From contig CANTUR010000383.1 of assembly GCA_947683625.1 (NCBI GenBank), forward strand, positions 1,116,001 to 1,180,000: a stretch of DNA of 64,000 nucleotides, in the 5' to 3' direction. The position numbers and the translations under genes were made by a program. The DNA is from Mallotus nudiflorus (taxonomy: Eukaryota; Streptophyta; Magnoliopsida; Malpighiales; Euphorbiaceae). The notes below the pieces were generated by a model. That model was not told the origin of the DNA. It saw nothing but the letters and a program-made list of their open reading frames with translations, and ran no database searches. Of the stretch, positions 1 through 11,577 are shown piece after piece (position 1 is the stretch's first letter; every line of letters starts with the position of its first letter).

Positions 1-645
1 GTGGATGTAGTGGGTTGCAGCGATATAAGAATAAGAGTATTCATAATATTTCTTAAAGCCTGTATGATAGGCACATAGATAATTGCTGAGGAAATCTTGG
101 TAAAAAAAAAAAAATTGCTGAGGAAATCTTACTCGCGGTGCATGAGAGTGAGAATTGAAAATGGCTTTTTCAATGGATTTGTTTGTGGAACTGACAAAAC
201 TGCCCTAGCTGGATTTGTTTTGCTTAGAATATATTTAACATAATATTTTCTTTTTCTTAGAATATATTTAACATAATAAATTTTTTTGACCAACATAATA
301 ATTTCTTTTAATGAAAATATTATATGAGTTAAATATCAATATTGTATAAAAAATTTTATGAATTGAATTTTTTATTTTATGATATTTTAAAAAAAAATAT
401 TACTTTATAATTCTTTACAGATAATATAATTACTAATTAATAAATTATCATTGAAAAAATTATAAATTTTATTAAATTTTTAAATTTTAAACTTTTACAT
501 TAATATTTATTGATATTAATAGAAATTTATTATATTTAAGAAAAAAAATTTTAAATTTTGATTACTTCCAATTGTATAATTTCAACGTCTATATAAATTT
601 TTTTTTATCAATCGTGTATGTTGTGGACCATGATGAAATACATTA
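1..645. other. AT-rich intergenic DNA
   Basis: I see no coding region here. The stretch is dominated by A/T runs and ends just before the left inverted repeat of the first Mutator-like element. The one structured item is the poly-A insertion at 81-130, listed separately. Confidence 0.6.
81..130 (+). repeat. Poly-A tract between 18-bp direct repeats
   Basis: The 18-mer AATTGCTGAGGAAATCTT occurs at 81-98 and again at 113-130. Only 14 bases, GGT followed by A's, lie between the copies. A poly-A tail flanked by an 18-bp target-site duplication is what LINE-type target-primed retroposition leaves, here with essentially no body. The repeat is seen directly; the mechanism is inferred. Replication slippage on a longer repeat is the alternative. 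Confidence 0.5.
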
Positions 646-800
646 GGAAAAATTACAAAAAATTATTCTATGATTTGAGCTCTAATTACTTTTTGATCTG
701 TGATTTAAACTCTAATAAAATAATACTTTATATAATGGTCTGTTAATAAAGAATAAAAATTTAACTAACACTGTTAATAAAGTTGACGTGGCGAAACTTA
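646..800 (+). repeat. Left terminal inverted repeat of Pack-MULE A
   Basis: It starts GGAAAAATTAC and pairs with the reverse complement of 2481-2634. Shared landmarks are the TTACAAAAAATTAT core, TTTGAGCT, an AAAATA-TA stretch and GTTAATAAAGTTGACG near the inner edge. The inner limit is approximate because similarity fades gradually. Confidence 0.65.
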
Positions 801-976
801 AAATCGTCTTGCCACTTAAAGTCAGAAAGGGGGGAATTCTTTTCACTTAAAAGCCCTAAGGGTTACAATATCTTCTAAATCTTAACATTTCTTTCCCTCC
901 TTTGTCTTCTTTTTCCTCTCCTTTCTATGAAGAATAATGATAAGCGACGATCAACAGAATCATCATCATTTCATCA

Positions 977-1818
977 ATGGCGAACCATAACAATACCCAT
1001 CATGTTCTTGCTCCAGATGTGATCAAAGATATACTTTTGAAACTGCCCATCAAATCCCTTAAAAGATTTGAATGTATTTCGAAATCATGGTACTCTTTAA
1101 TCACTTCGTTTATGCCCATTTGCGTCGCTCTTCTCACCTTTCTGCTCTCCTTATTCACCATTTCCATAAACTCACTCCTCTAACTTTTCAATCATTCAGA
1201 TGGATATCAGAACCACTATCTCTCGCGATCTTAGAATCCCATTTCTTAATTCTTCAGTCTGGTTTCCCAAGATTATTGGTTTTGTGATGGTCTTCTTTGT
1301 CTTGATATTTCCCTTTGTCGTGGGTTTGGTCTTGTGCTTTGGAATATTTCTATTAAGCAAGTTAGGTTTCTGCCTAAACCCAGAATCAATGACGCTGTTA
1401 AACCCATTTGGACGGTGTCTACTGGGTTTGTTTATAATCGATAAATTAACGATTATAAATTGGTAAGGATTGTGAATTTTCATTGTGATCAAGATGGTAA
1501 TGGTGATGATTGTCATGTTATTAGTGCTGAAGTGTATTGTTGGCATAACGGTTCTTGAAGGATTTTGGATTAAGAATGATTAAGGAAACAATTGGTGTTT
1601 ATGATATTCATGACGGATGAAATGCTGTTGCTATTAATGGGTCTTTGGATTGGTTGGCTAATGGGTTTGGAAATTTTGGTAGTCGCAAATGCATTATTTC
1701 TTTTGATATGGGTATTGAAGAATTTAGAAAAATTGACATGCCCGATTATGGTTCTGGAATTTGCGCTAAAGTTATGGAATTTAAAGGATCACTTGCTGTG
1801 GCTTTCAAAAAGGGGGGA
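977..1818 (+). pseudogene. F-box protein pseudogene (F-box plus F-box-associated domain)
   Basis: F-box proteins are substrate-recognition subunits of SCF ubiquitin ligases; the F-box binds SKP1. The ATG at 977 opens an N-terminal F-box with LAPDVIKDILLKLPIKSLKR followed by ECISKSWYSLI, matching the plant consensus. Frame breaks follow near 1110 and again downstream. Successive frames show parts of an F-box-associated domain: CDGLLCLDISLCRGFG, VLWNISIKQVRFLPKPRIN, NDYKLVRIVNFHCDQDGNG, AEVYCWHNGSWRILD and CIISFDMGIEEFRKIDMPDY. The order is that of the usual 350-400-residue family, but the C-terminus is cut off near 1815, where the RNase H fragment begins. At least three frameshifts make it non-functional. 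It lies inside Pack-MULE A, so it is probably a captured copy. Confidence 0.8.
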
Positions 1819-2510
1819 CAGTAACACTTTTGCAACCTGATTAGCCATCTTATTAATCTTTTTAAGTTGAAATCCCTTGTTATTCTGTTGCAACAGTTCC
1901 TGTATCTCCTCCACTACTGGTTGGATTTCCCATTAGACCTCTTATAAAGGGCTAAGGACTGCTGTAATTGTTAGTGTCGAATGTGAATCAATAATTACAT
2001 TACTCAATCCTCAATTATGTGTAAATCGAGTAGCTTCTCTTACCGCCAGTGCTTCTGCAACCAAAGGGCTACTGCATATGAATTTGCTTGCTTCAGCTTA
2101 AACCATTTCTCCTTTGTGATTTCTACATACAAACGCCACTTGGGCTTCTGATTTTTCATAATTGAATGACGCATCGCAATTATCTTTAAGTTGATCACAG
2201 TTTGGAGGCATCCATCTCCGATGTATTTCCTCAGAATTTAAATTGGAGACACTGCTCTCTTTATCTATCTTCTTGTCCACCCATTCACTTCATTGAAGAT
2301 GAGCTTTCTTTACCTCCTCCACTGGGTCCTTTGTTCGAACAATACCTTGTTTCTACATCGCCATATATTCCAGCAGATCGATGCCACTAATTCCATTTTG
2401 TTGTCTTGAGTACTTCGACTCAACACATAGGTTTTGGGTGAAAAGAATTTCCCCACTTTTTTAAGACACATATTGGATTTAAGTGTTAGGGCGATTTTGC
2501 CATTTGTCAT
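1815..2510 (-). pseudogene. RNase H-like (RVT_3) pseudogene fragment
   Basis: Read on the minus strand, the fragment has the order typical of the C-terminal part of plant non-LTR retrotransposon ORF2 and of derived RNase H-domain proteins. It shows ICWNIWRCRNKVLFE (the usual WxIWxxRN linker), then WMPPNCDQLKDNCDASFNYE (the WxPP...K.N.D.S start of RNase H), VAFVCRNHKGEMV, AEALAVREATRFT, NVIIDSHS and INKMANQVAKVL. Catalytic acidic positions in NCDASF, the AEA motif and IDSHS are visible, but in-frame stops and at least one frameshift (about 2300) disrupt it. It abuts the truncated F-box copy with no spacer. It may be a LINE 3' fragment or a captured RNase H-domain gene; sequence alone does not decide. 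Confidence 0.65.
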
Positions 2511-2634
2511 GTCAGCTTTATTAGCTGAAATTCCGTTCTTTGTTAATCGGTTGTCACATATGATACTATTTTGTTAGAATTCAAACCATAGGTTAAAAAG
2601 CTCAAACTATAGGATAATTTTTTGTAATTTTCTC
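2481..2634 (-). repeat. Right terminal inverted repeat of Pack-MULE A
   Basis: The reverse complement reads GAGAAAATTACAAAAAATTA from 2634 inward and continues with TTTGAGCT, then a GATTAACAAAGAACGG stretch and AGCTGACATGAC. It is the partner of 646-800. Confidence 0.65.
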
Positions 2635-2674
2635 TATTTATTATGTATAGTGTCATAAATAATGATGCCAAAAT

Positions 2675-2715
2675 CCATTGCTTCTTTGTTAAAAAAAAAA
2701 AAAACCATTGCTTCT
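2675..2715 (+). repeat. Poly-A tract between 11-bp direct repeats
   Basis: CCATTGCTTCT occurs at 2675-2685 and 2705-2715. TTGTT plus about 14 A's lies between them. This is the same architecture as at 81-130 and also suggests a nearly bodiless retroposition product. A GGTTCGAAACC motif downstream (about 2720-2732) resembles a tRNA/SINE B box, but I could not match it to an A box. Confidence 0.4.
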
Positions 2716-5700
2716 AGTGGGAGGTTCGAAACCTCCCCTCCAACAAGGACGACAAGCCGTGTGCAGTCGGAGGTTTGCTTGCTTCTAGTTTTGTTTATCT
2801 TTATGAGTAAAAAACATTTCATCTTGCACGTTGATTGATTGTTGTGGGAATTTTTTTTTAATGGCTAAGTACAATTTTGAGGTAATTACTTAAAATATCA
2901 ATTTAAGTCCCTCAATATATGTGAAGAGGCGACCGTTTGGAAAATCACTTGAGCTTCAACATCATAAATGGATAATATATATAAAAAAAAAAAAAATTTG
3001 GAGTAGATCGACTACTTTTGATAAAATATTGACTACTTTTAATAAAATATATATCATCATTCTTTACTATTCCAACAATTGACTAAAAGAATTTGCCAAC
3101 AAATCAAAGCAATGCATGTCTAAGCAATATCAAAATCAAAGCAAATTTCCCAATTTGTTTTCTTTATTCCTTTTATAAATTAATTCAATTTTTTTAATGT
3201 TTTTCCAACTCAACTACGTTTTTTTTTTCCTAAAAAAAAGGTACACCCATTTGCAATTTTTTTTTTATTTTAACGGAAAATTCATTTTCAAATTAAATAA
3301 ACCACAAATTTGACAAAACTTGAGCAAGGGTATAATCAACTGCTGTATATTGGTTAGTCATAATTGATATCCTATATACATATTTTAAAATGTTTATTTT
3401 TCTATATAAGGGTGATTTACAGATGAACGAGGTTCAAACTAAATAGGAAATAGATTTCCAATTAAGGAGATAAATTTTCAATTAAGAAAACTCTCGGCCA
3501 AAAAAAATACTCTCCAAATAGACACATAACTTCTATCAAAAAGTAATTTTATTCTTTTCAAATTTGAGCATTACTATTTCTATATTCCTCATTTTTATTC
3601 TCTCATACTTTTTATTCTCTTTATTTCTCTAAACTCTCTCTTTCTACACTTTCTAACTTAGATATCGGAGAGTTTATGGAGATAATTCTCATCTCTCATT
3701 TTTCCATTCTTTAATTCCTTACAGGTTTAAATTCAGGAATTCTGAAAACAAATTATAAGAATAAATGCAACAAAATGTAATAATTAACTATATATGATTA
3801 ATGGCAGAAGTTTAAGTTAGCTGCTAATAAAAAAACCACATCTTAAAGTATTAAAAAATTATGAATTCCGATATGTGTTCTCATTTCTTTTATCTCAAAT
3901 ATATAAAAAAAATTGGTTAATAAGTTGATTAAACAAGTGTTTTTTTATTTAAATTACTAATAAATTGTATTAGATTTTAATTAATTTAGTTCAAATTGGA
4001 CAAGAGAATAAGAATAATAAAAATATATTAATAACTAATTTAAGATAATTATGTATACTACAATTTTTAGTTTATTTCAACCGTTATTGGTATTAAACAA
4101 ATGTATTTTAATTGTTTACAATTGAATGTTCTTTTATAAAAAATGTGTGTAATGAGCTGACTCGACCTTAATGAAATTGGACACACATGTTCCCTATACT
4201 ATCCATGCTTGTAAGGCCCATCTCAATGCGATTATTGATAGAGAATTGCTCCTTTGTTTTTTGGGCTTTTATTTTTCCTATTTAAGGAGGATCAAGATTA
4301 ATCTTGCGGTTTTTACATAAATGTGTAAAAAATTAAAAATATTTTCAAAAAAATTATTGAGTCAAAAATTTTTAAAAATATTATTTTAAAATTAATTTTT
4401 TTAAATATAGCTCATTTCTTTTATTATTTTTATTTTTAGAGTTATTTTTTTTCTTTTTACTGATTTTTTTGAACTTTTTTTTACTTTATACTTTTTTTTA
4501 ATATTTTATTTATTTTTTTCAACAATTTTTTTTACTTTATATTATTTTCATTAATTTTTTTCTTAATATTTTTTTACTACATTCATCTATTTTTTTCTCA
4601 ATATTTTTTTGCTCAACATTTTTTTCTAATATCTTCATCTTTTTTTTGCTCAACATTTTTTTTTTATTTTTAAGGTATTATCTTCATTTTATTCTCAAAT
4701 TTTCTTTTTTTTTTCTATATATTTTTTTATTTTAAGATCTTTCTTTGTTCAAATGAATAATTATGAACTAAATATTTTCAATTGTTGTTAAACTAAGTAA
4801 TAAATATTTTCAACTATTGTAACAACAATAAATAAATAAAATTTTCTACTTTGATATTTCTAAAGAATAAGGATTTTATTATATTTTTTACTTTAATTTG
4901 TTTATCAAAATGTCTAACAAATTTTTTAAAAAATTATTTGATATTTATTGATCGTCAATATGTAATAAGTTTGCAATCATTGTGATGTATTTGTAACATC
5001 AACAAAAAAAATCCAAAAAAATTAAAAAATCAACAAACCGAAACAAAAAAAAAAACTAAAAACAACAACTGAAACAATAAAAATCAACAAAATTTTATGT
5101 TGTTAATTGTTGTTGATTTTTGTTGTTTGTCAGTTGTTGATTGTTATTTATTTTTTAATATTTTTATATTATTTTTTCATTATTAATGACAAAATTAAGG
5201 CCATAAATAAAATTTTTTCTTTTCTTAGTATTAATTATAAAAATAATAATTTTTTTATAAATATCTCATAATTTTTATTGTTTTTTATTTTTTTATTTTT
5301 AACAAAAATCAATAACTATAAACAAAAAAAAAACAACAAAAACAATCGAAATCTACAACTGAAAACAGCAAAAACTACAAAAATCAACAAAAGTAAAAAA
5401 AATTACAGTTGTTGATTTTTGTTGCTATTTATTGTTTTTCCAGTTTTTTATCATTAATAATAAAATTAAGACCATAAATATAATTTTTACTTTTATTAGT
5501 ATCAATAATAAAAGTAATATTTTTTTGATATATTTCATAATTTTTTTTGTTATTTTTTATTGAAAAAATAATTATTGAATACTATGGGTAATTTTTACTT
5601 TAATTAGTTTAATTTCTAAATTATAAATAATTTTTAAAAAATAATTATTGAAGATTAAGGGTGATTTTTTATTTAATTAGCTTAATTTTTATATTCTAAA

Positions 5701-6102
5701 TAATAGTAAGTTTCAAAATTTAAAAATATTGTTATTTAGAATATAAAATTAAATTACTTAAAATATACAAATTAAATAAAACACATACAAAAATTAAATA
5801 TGCCTAGATAAAAAAATTATTAAAAATGATAAAAAAAAAAAGATGAAAAAAAAGCAAAAATCCCTGAGGTTGTTGATCAACTTTCAAAAATGGCCCAAAA
5901 TCAAGATAAAAATGAAAAGAGCAAAGTTAAAATTGAAAAAAAAAAAAAAAAAAAAAGGCGCCACCTACAAATGATATTAATAATGTTCACTAAGTCATGA
6001 GGTGAAATTTCCTCATTAATCTTCTTATTACAAGCCCATGATTTTTTTGAAATTGGACAGGCTTTTGTAGAAAAGCCCAGTTGTAGTTTCTCCATGAATT
6101 AA
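2716..6102. other. AT-rich intergenic DNA
   Basis: No coding sequence or RNA gene is recognisable. A T-rich low-complexity tract occupies about 4430-4740. The tandem hairpin repeat at 5005-5560 is listed separately. About 5590-5700 carries a short imperfect duplication of an ATTGAA...GGGT(A/G)ATTTTT segment. Confidence 0.6.
5005..5560. repeat. Two-copy tandem repeat, each unit with a self-complementary arm
   Basis: Two units of roughly 260-280 bp lie head to tail, about 5005-5275 and 5290-5560. Each contains an A/C-rich stretch (AACAACAAC, AAATCAACAAAA) followed at once by its complement (GTTGTTGATTTTTGTTG), so each can fold into a long imperfect hairpin. Each then continues with a matching tail (TAATGACAAAATTAAGGCCA in the first, TAATAAAATTAAGACCATAA in the second). 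The unit edges are approximate. The structure resembles a foldback element duplicated in tandem, but I cannot assign a family. Confidence 0.5.
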
Positions 6103-6290
6103 GAAAAATTGTTATTTCCTCTTTTATTTAGGCATATTACATTAATTTGTCTATGAAACTTTAAAAATATATTTATTTATTCTTGTAATTTGATGAAATA
6201 AATTAAAAAGTCCATAATATACTATTACCATTAACTAGGCGTTAAATGGCTATAAAAAACTAAAATAACCCTCTTATATTTTGTGGCCGA
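6103..6290 (+). repeat. Left terminal inverted repeat of Pack-MULE B
   Basis: It begins GAAAAATTGTTATTTCCTC and pairs with the reverse complement of 31405-31530 (GGGAAATTGTTATGTCTCCC). The shared AAAAATATATTTATT block is at about 6165-6181. A weaker match continues through a CATTAACTAGGCGTTAA motif to about 6290. Confidence 0.6.
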
Positions 6291-6614
6291 GAAAGAAAAG
6301 AAAAGGAAAAAAAATAGCAGAGAGAGCAGGGTTTTTTTCTTAGACAATTTCAAAGTTTTGGGTTTTGTTTTTTTCTCTTTTCTTCTTGAGTGTTTTTTGT
6401 TCTTGACTTCGTGACGTATGATATAAGGCTTGGTCTTTGTTGACGGAATTTCGATTCGTAGAGATTAAAGTAGTGCCCATGATCGGAGAAAAGAGTTAAA
6501 GCTAAACGACGAAGCATGGGGATGGGGATGAACTTGTGTGGCTTTAAGGTTTTGGAACCAAAATCAATAGTGAGATTTCGAAGAGGAAAGATTTGATTCC
6601 ACCAGGAGCAAAGG
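6291..6614 (+). other. Captured leader-like segment of unknown origin in Pack-MULE B
   Basis: This is a purine-rich then pyrimidine-rich segment that looks like the 5' leader of a plant gene. A short open frame at 6516-6596 (26 codons, starting MGMGMNLCGFKVLEPK) ends in TGA. I do not recognise it. The chromovirus element follows it, joined at the target-site duplication CTTAA (6615-6619). Confidence 0.3.
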
Positions 6615-6619
6615 CTTAA

Positions 6620-6939
6620 TATAATAATCCTAATTTTTAAATTATTTTAATATATACAGTGTTAATAAATTTTAAAAGTTAAATTTAATTATTTAATTAT
6701 TTTATAATTAATTATTATTTTTTTTAATTAAATTTTTTATGTAAATATTTTTATTTTAAAATTATTATTTTAAATATTTAAATTTCATTGTATATATTTA
6801 TATATTCAGATAGTATTATTTAATAATATTTAGTTTGATGCATCATTATTTCTACTATTATTTTTATCAACTTACACTATTTATTTTATTATTAAATTAT
6901 TTCATTATTTGTATTATTATGTATATATATGTTAATATA

Positions 6940-6975
<36 letters not shown>

Positions 6976-9900
6976 CATGTGTGTGTGTGTGAATATATGT
7001 GGTGGAGATTTAATGTTATATTGTATAATACTATAATATAAAGTTTTATTATATTATTATATTATAAAGTTTAATATATACATATATTCATACAAACATA
7101 CTAACAAACATAGAACAAAGCACAGCCTTTTTTCTCCTCGCGCATGTCGACCCCAACCCTCACTGTGCCTTCTGTTCAAGCACATCGAACCACCTTCCTC
7201 TTGCCATCACTGCCGTCATCTCCTCCCCCATTCTTCTTCTCCTTCCTCGTGACGCCGAACAACAAGGAGCAATAGCGGCAGTAGCTGCATTATCGGTCGC
7301 CGGAGACGTTACAGACGGCGGAAGCTCATGTTTCTAGTGTCTAACGACTCCTCTAACTCCAGTGAGCTTGAATCTAGCTTTGGTTTTAGCTCCAAGTCTT
7401 CATTTCTTGAGTTTTCTTGAATTGTTAGTTTTGAGCTTTAGGGTTTTTCAATTTTTTTTAGGTTGATCTTGAATGAATAATGCAATCTTCCTTAACAAAA
7501 GTTGTTCCTAGTAGCTTGATCTTCATGAATGATTTTTTTTTTGAATTTTTGGAATTTATTTTAATTTTTGTGAATTTTTAAATATTTTATTATTATTTAT
7601 TTAATTTTTGTAAATTAATTTATTTCATTATAAAATTTGTTGATTTAGTGTTTTTATGAGTTATTATTAATTTTAGTCTTGAGAAATTAATTTTTGTGAA
7701 TATAATATAATTTTTAGTAATATTTATAGCTTATGTAAATCTTGGATTATTGGGTTAAATTAGTATTTTTGTTGAAATTATTATTTAATAATGTGTTTTA
7801 GTTGATATTAGTATATTATATGTTGAGAAAATAATTTTTATGATTTTATATGATTTTTTATAGAATTTTTGAGTAATATTAGTATTATTATGGATATTTT
7901 GAATTATTAGGTTAAATATGTAATTTTGCTAAAATTATAGCTAAATATTATGTTTTAGTTTGTTTTATAATTATTTAAGGTATTAATGTTTTATAATTAT
8001 TTAAGGTATTAAAATGATTTTTACAAATTATTTACTATTTTTAACTAATTAATACTAATTTTTAAAAATTGTTTTCAAATAATATATTATATATTATTTT
8101 GATAATAAAATGGGTTTTTATAAATTTTTGTTATATATTTGGGTTAATTAAGTTATTTGGATTTATAAAATGAATTATTATTATTATATGTGTAATTATT
8201 GGAAAATTGGATTTTTAATAATATTATATAATTATTTTGAAATTTTTACTTAATTATTGTGAAATTAAGTATATTCAGTATTTTAGTATTAAATGTGTAA
8301 TATTTTGATATGTTGAGGATATTTATGGAATTTATTGATTTTTAATATATTTATTATATTATTTGGATTTTTGGTGAATTGTGGACTTCAGTTGGAAAAT
8401 TATGCAGTTCGGGGTCCCAACCGAGGGTTGTGTGAATTTCGGTTTTAGAAGTGTTTTTTTTTCTTGAGGACCGACTCTAATTTTTAGTAGAGAGATATCC
8501 ATTTTACAGAGAAGGTTCTACCGAATTTTTGGTAGAATTCTCATAAAACGTGACATCGGGTCAACTTTAAAATTTTGTGTCTGTATGTGTTCTGTAATCT
8601 TAGATCGAGTCTCTATAGAGGTTTAAGTTAGATTTATCCTGATTTTTATTATTATTTTATTATTTTATTACGCCGAGACCGAGACTTAGTGGACCAGGCC
8701 TGTCGAACCAGTCTCAAGGAGCACAACCTTATGAGTTGTTATTTTATATATACATTGCATTTAGAATGCATGTTTTAGCATATATTCATGTTTTAATGTT
8801 ATTTATTCATAAATTGTTTTATTAAAATGTTTAGTATACTTTAGGTATACTTTTAGTATATTTTTTATATGTTTCTAAATAGATGCATCTTTTATCTTTG
8901 ATATATACCTAGCATATTTTTAATATATTATTGGTTTATTTTTGACATATTTTATGATTGATTTGAATTTATTTGACATATATATATACTTGAAATATAC
9001 TTAGTTTATTTTAGGTATATTTCTAGTATATATATATATGGTTTATTTTGTTCTTATGAATGACATTATGCATTATTTATTTTCCTCTATGATTGATTTA
9101 TTTTAAATGAAGGATATCAATAGAACGTGCTACCTAGTGGGCAGCACTAGGACCGTGTACATACCGATGCGATAGATTTAGGGTTGAGTGAGAATTATTT
9201 ATGGTATTATCATTTAATGGAGATTGATTGATTGATTGATTGATTTGATATGTGATATGATTGATAGTGTGGTTACTGGAGCTCGGTTGATCTAGTGTCT
9301 CGGGGCCAATCACACTGACAGTTAGACTGCTGGAGTTCGGTTGACTTAGTGTCTCGGGGCTAATCTACTGTTCATATAGAATAAGTGAATTTATTTGGAA
9401 TTAAGTGAGCCTGTATGGCTAGAGTGATGTTATTGTTGATTAAGGTTGTGATTAAATATGGTTCTATTTGATCCTTGATAAACTTATATTTTTCAGTATT
9501 TATAACTAAAGTGATTTTCAACATCTGTGTGAAATGCTTGTATATATATTTATTGTATACGAATGTTTGATTGCATTTGACATTAGAAAATGCATGTATA
9601 TATATTATAAAAATTCACTTAATGAGGTCTGACTCCCCTCAGTTGATGTTTTTACATGAGAGTCTTCTTCTTCAGACCTCAGCAGTAGACCCATTAGCTG
9701 GATTTCTTCAACCCTAACTTGTTTATATAAATTATCTACTTAATTTTATATTGTACTCTAGAAAACTACAGTAGTGAGTTGTATTTAGTTTTTACTATAT
9801 GTTGGTTGTAATTCAGAGGCCATTCTCTGAATATTGTATTAATATATTTCATTTTATGATATGACAAAGATTATTATTATATATTGATTTGGGTTTTATT

Positions 9901-10023
9901 AAAGTGCTTATTTTATTTTATTTATTGTATGTTTTTATTCTTTTAAGGCTTTCTATGGGTTCTGAATTCGAAAGAATTTCTGTTCCCTAGCACTGGTCAT
10001 GGCCCCTAGTTTGGGTCATAACA
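6620..10023 (+). repeat. 5' LTR of element 1
   Basis: It begins TATAATAATCC (a decayed form of the family start TGTAATAA) and ends GGGTCATAACA. It holds a (TA)n/(TG)n tract at about 6945-6990, which may supply a TATA box. A CT-rich, relatively GC-rich leader block follows at about 7130-7370. It has a putative splice donor at 7362, and the matching acceptor is destroyed (CAT instead of CAG at 9655-9657). It also has the structured block at about 8480-8560, the CCTAGTG/CACTAGG stem-loop at 9133-9151 and two 36-bp direct repeats at 9276-9311 and 9330-9365. Confidence 0.93.
9276..9365 (+). repeat. 36-bp direct repeat pair inside the LTR
   Basis: Copies at 9276-9311 and 9330-9365 share CTGGAG-TCGGTTGA and TAGTGTCTCGGGGC-AATC. 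The same pair occurs in the other LTRs of this type, for example near 17665-17750, 25225-25315, 46900-46990, 55545-55625 and 57970-58065. The diverged outer solo LTR has an unrelated tandem repeat at the equivalent place (49800-49930). Confidence 0.75.
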
Positions 10024-10027
10024 AAGT

Positions 10028-10040
10028 TGGTATCAGAGCA
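10028..10040 (+). other. Primer binding site of element 1 (tRNA-iMet type)
   Basis: TGGTATCAGAGCA starts five bases after the 5' LTR. It is complementary to the 3' end of plant initiator methionine tRNA, which primes minus-strand DNA synthesis in most plant LTR retrotransposons. Confidence 0.9.
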
Positions 10041-10223
10041 GAGTTTTATATCTGGGCCTAAGTTGTTAGAGTTGTGGCTCTAGTTTTTCTGAGTTGTGTT
10101 TTCTTTGAAACTACTGTAGTTAATTAGGTTCGAGTATGTCTTTGATAAGTATTCCTTGATTTAGTTTTCCACATAACTATTAGTTATCTGTTTTGTCTGA
10201 ATCTTTCTGTTTGTCTTTTTAGA

Positions 10224-11340
10224 ATGAGGAGACGAGCACCTGTCACTCCACCGGTCGTTGAGGCCGAGGATGATGAGTCCTTTCAGGATGAGATTTTACC
10301 TTTTGTGCCGCCAGCTAGGTGCAGAGGTCGTGGCAAAGGTAGACCTTGAGGAGCAGCAGGTCACCATAGATAGAGAGAGCTATAGGATGAGGAACCTGTA
10401 GAGCCAGAGTATAAAGATGCTCCTATACCTCTAGTAGCACCGCTGATTTAACCTGTCTATTAGCAGGGTATGTTTGACCCTGAGGCAGTACTATTCTACG
10501 CCAGAGTTGGTTGAATAACTTTTGATGGGACTTCAGACTTGTTGGACTTTCTTCATGCTATTGAGATGAGGACTCAGACTACTCACATTGAGTATCAGTG
10601 GATCATGATTGTAAAGCTGTCAATAAAGGGACCAACCCTGGATTGGTTCATACAGATGATTCAGCCTTACATGACTACCATGACCCGATCACAGTTTAGA
10701 GAGCGATTTATGAGGAGATTCTATCCAAAGCCACTTCGTATGAACTGCAGATTTAGGCTGACGAGTGTATCCAGGGGTGACAAATCTATTGAGGACTACA
10801 CCAGAGAGTTTCTTCGACTCGGTAGATATGCAGAGGATCTGATGAGAGATCAGTATTTTGCAGTCACCACGTATATTACTAGTTTGGGTTCTACTTTTGC
10901 TAGGATGCTTACAACATGTCTTAATCTAGAGTTAGTGATAGAGTTGACCAAGGAGGTTGAGCTGAGGCTAGTTAGGTAAGGAGCTATGCCTGATTATTAC
11001 CAGCGGGGGACTCAATCAGGGGGATTTTAAACTACTCCATACTCGAGTTTTTAGATTGGTTTAAGTAGTTAGCAAAGAGGCCCAGTCCAATAGAGTCAGA
11101 GACAACAGCAGAGAGTGCACAAGAGCAGTAGACATGGCCGTGGAGGTCAGTGCAGATCAATTAGATTTGGATCAGGTGCTTTTAATAGCAGCAATGGTTA
11201 TATTTCTGGGTTAGCTGCTAGTGTTTGTCAGACGTGTGGCAGAGTCCATCAAGGACCGTGTTACATGACGCTGTTGACTTATTTTAGATATGGATAGACA
11301 GGACACTATGCCAGATCATGTCCCTATTCTGGTTATCAGC
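10224..11340 (+). pseudogene. gag: gag region of element 1 (capsid and zinc knuckle)
   Basis: Gag forms the virus-like particle and binds RNA. The ATG at 10224 matches the start position of element 2. The first 100 codons are acidic and proline-rich and already contain stops near 10348. The capsid (Retrotrans_gag) domain lies at about 10470-10979, with ALDWF-type and SRGDKSIEDYTREFLRLGRY motifs, and 10539-10979 is still open. A CCHC-like knuckle follows at about 11226-11330 (CQTCGRVHQGPC, then GHYARSCP), but one expected cysteine is now tyrosine and a stop interrupts it. The nucleocapsid is therefore broken. Confidence 0.85.
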
Positions 11341-11577
11341 CACAACAGATTTTGTGATTTCTACAGCAATTGATCGCCAGTGCAGCACCAGTACCTTTTC
11401 AGTTACCCTCAGCTCAGCACCCGAGTTCTACTCAGATTATTTCTCAATAGGGATGTGATAGAGGTACTGAAGGAGGTGTTAGAGGTTTTGGCCAAGCTTA
11501 TACTAGTCAGCAGGGAGGTTGAGGTCAGGCCAGAGTTTTCCATCTCACTCAGTAGGATGCTTAGGCATCTAATGCAG

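Larger units (their letters stand above)
646..2634. mobile_element. Pack-MULE A (Mutator-like element carrying gene fragments)
   Basis: The sequence from 646 inward and the reverse complement from 2634 inward are clearly similar for about 150 bp. Both run G-rich start, AAAATTACAAAAAATTAT, a TTTGAGCT motif, a stretch of AACTCTAA type, then GTTAATAAAG and a GTTGACGTGG-like motif. Long inverted repeats around host gene pieces define Pack-MULEs. The 9 bases outside each end (637-645 and 2635-2643) agree at 6 of 9 positions, as a decayed 9-bp target duplication would. No transposase is encoded, so the element is non-autonomous. It contains an F-box pseudogene and a reverse-strand RNase H fragment. 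Age is unknown, but both cargo genes are broken. Confidence 0.65.

Noticed and set aside
2720..2790. tRNA or SINE candidate around GGTTCGAAACC
   Set aside because: Only a B-box-like motif within a short palindrome is present. I could not find an A box or a cloverleaf, so no tRNA or SINE is called.
6835..7041. Tyr/Ile/Val-rich open frame in the 5' LTR of element 1
   Set aside because: It is a translation of AT-rich LTR and (TA)n(TG)n repeat, with no homologue recognised.
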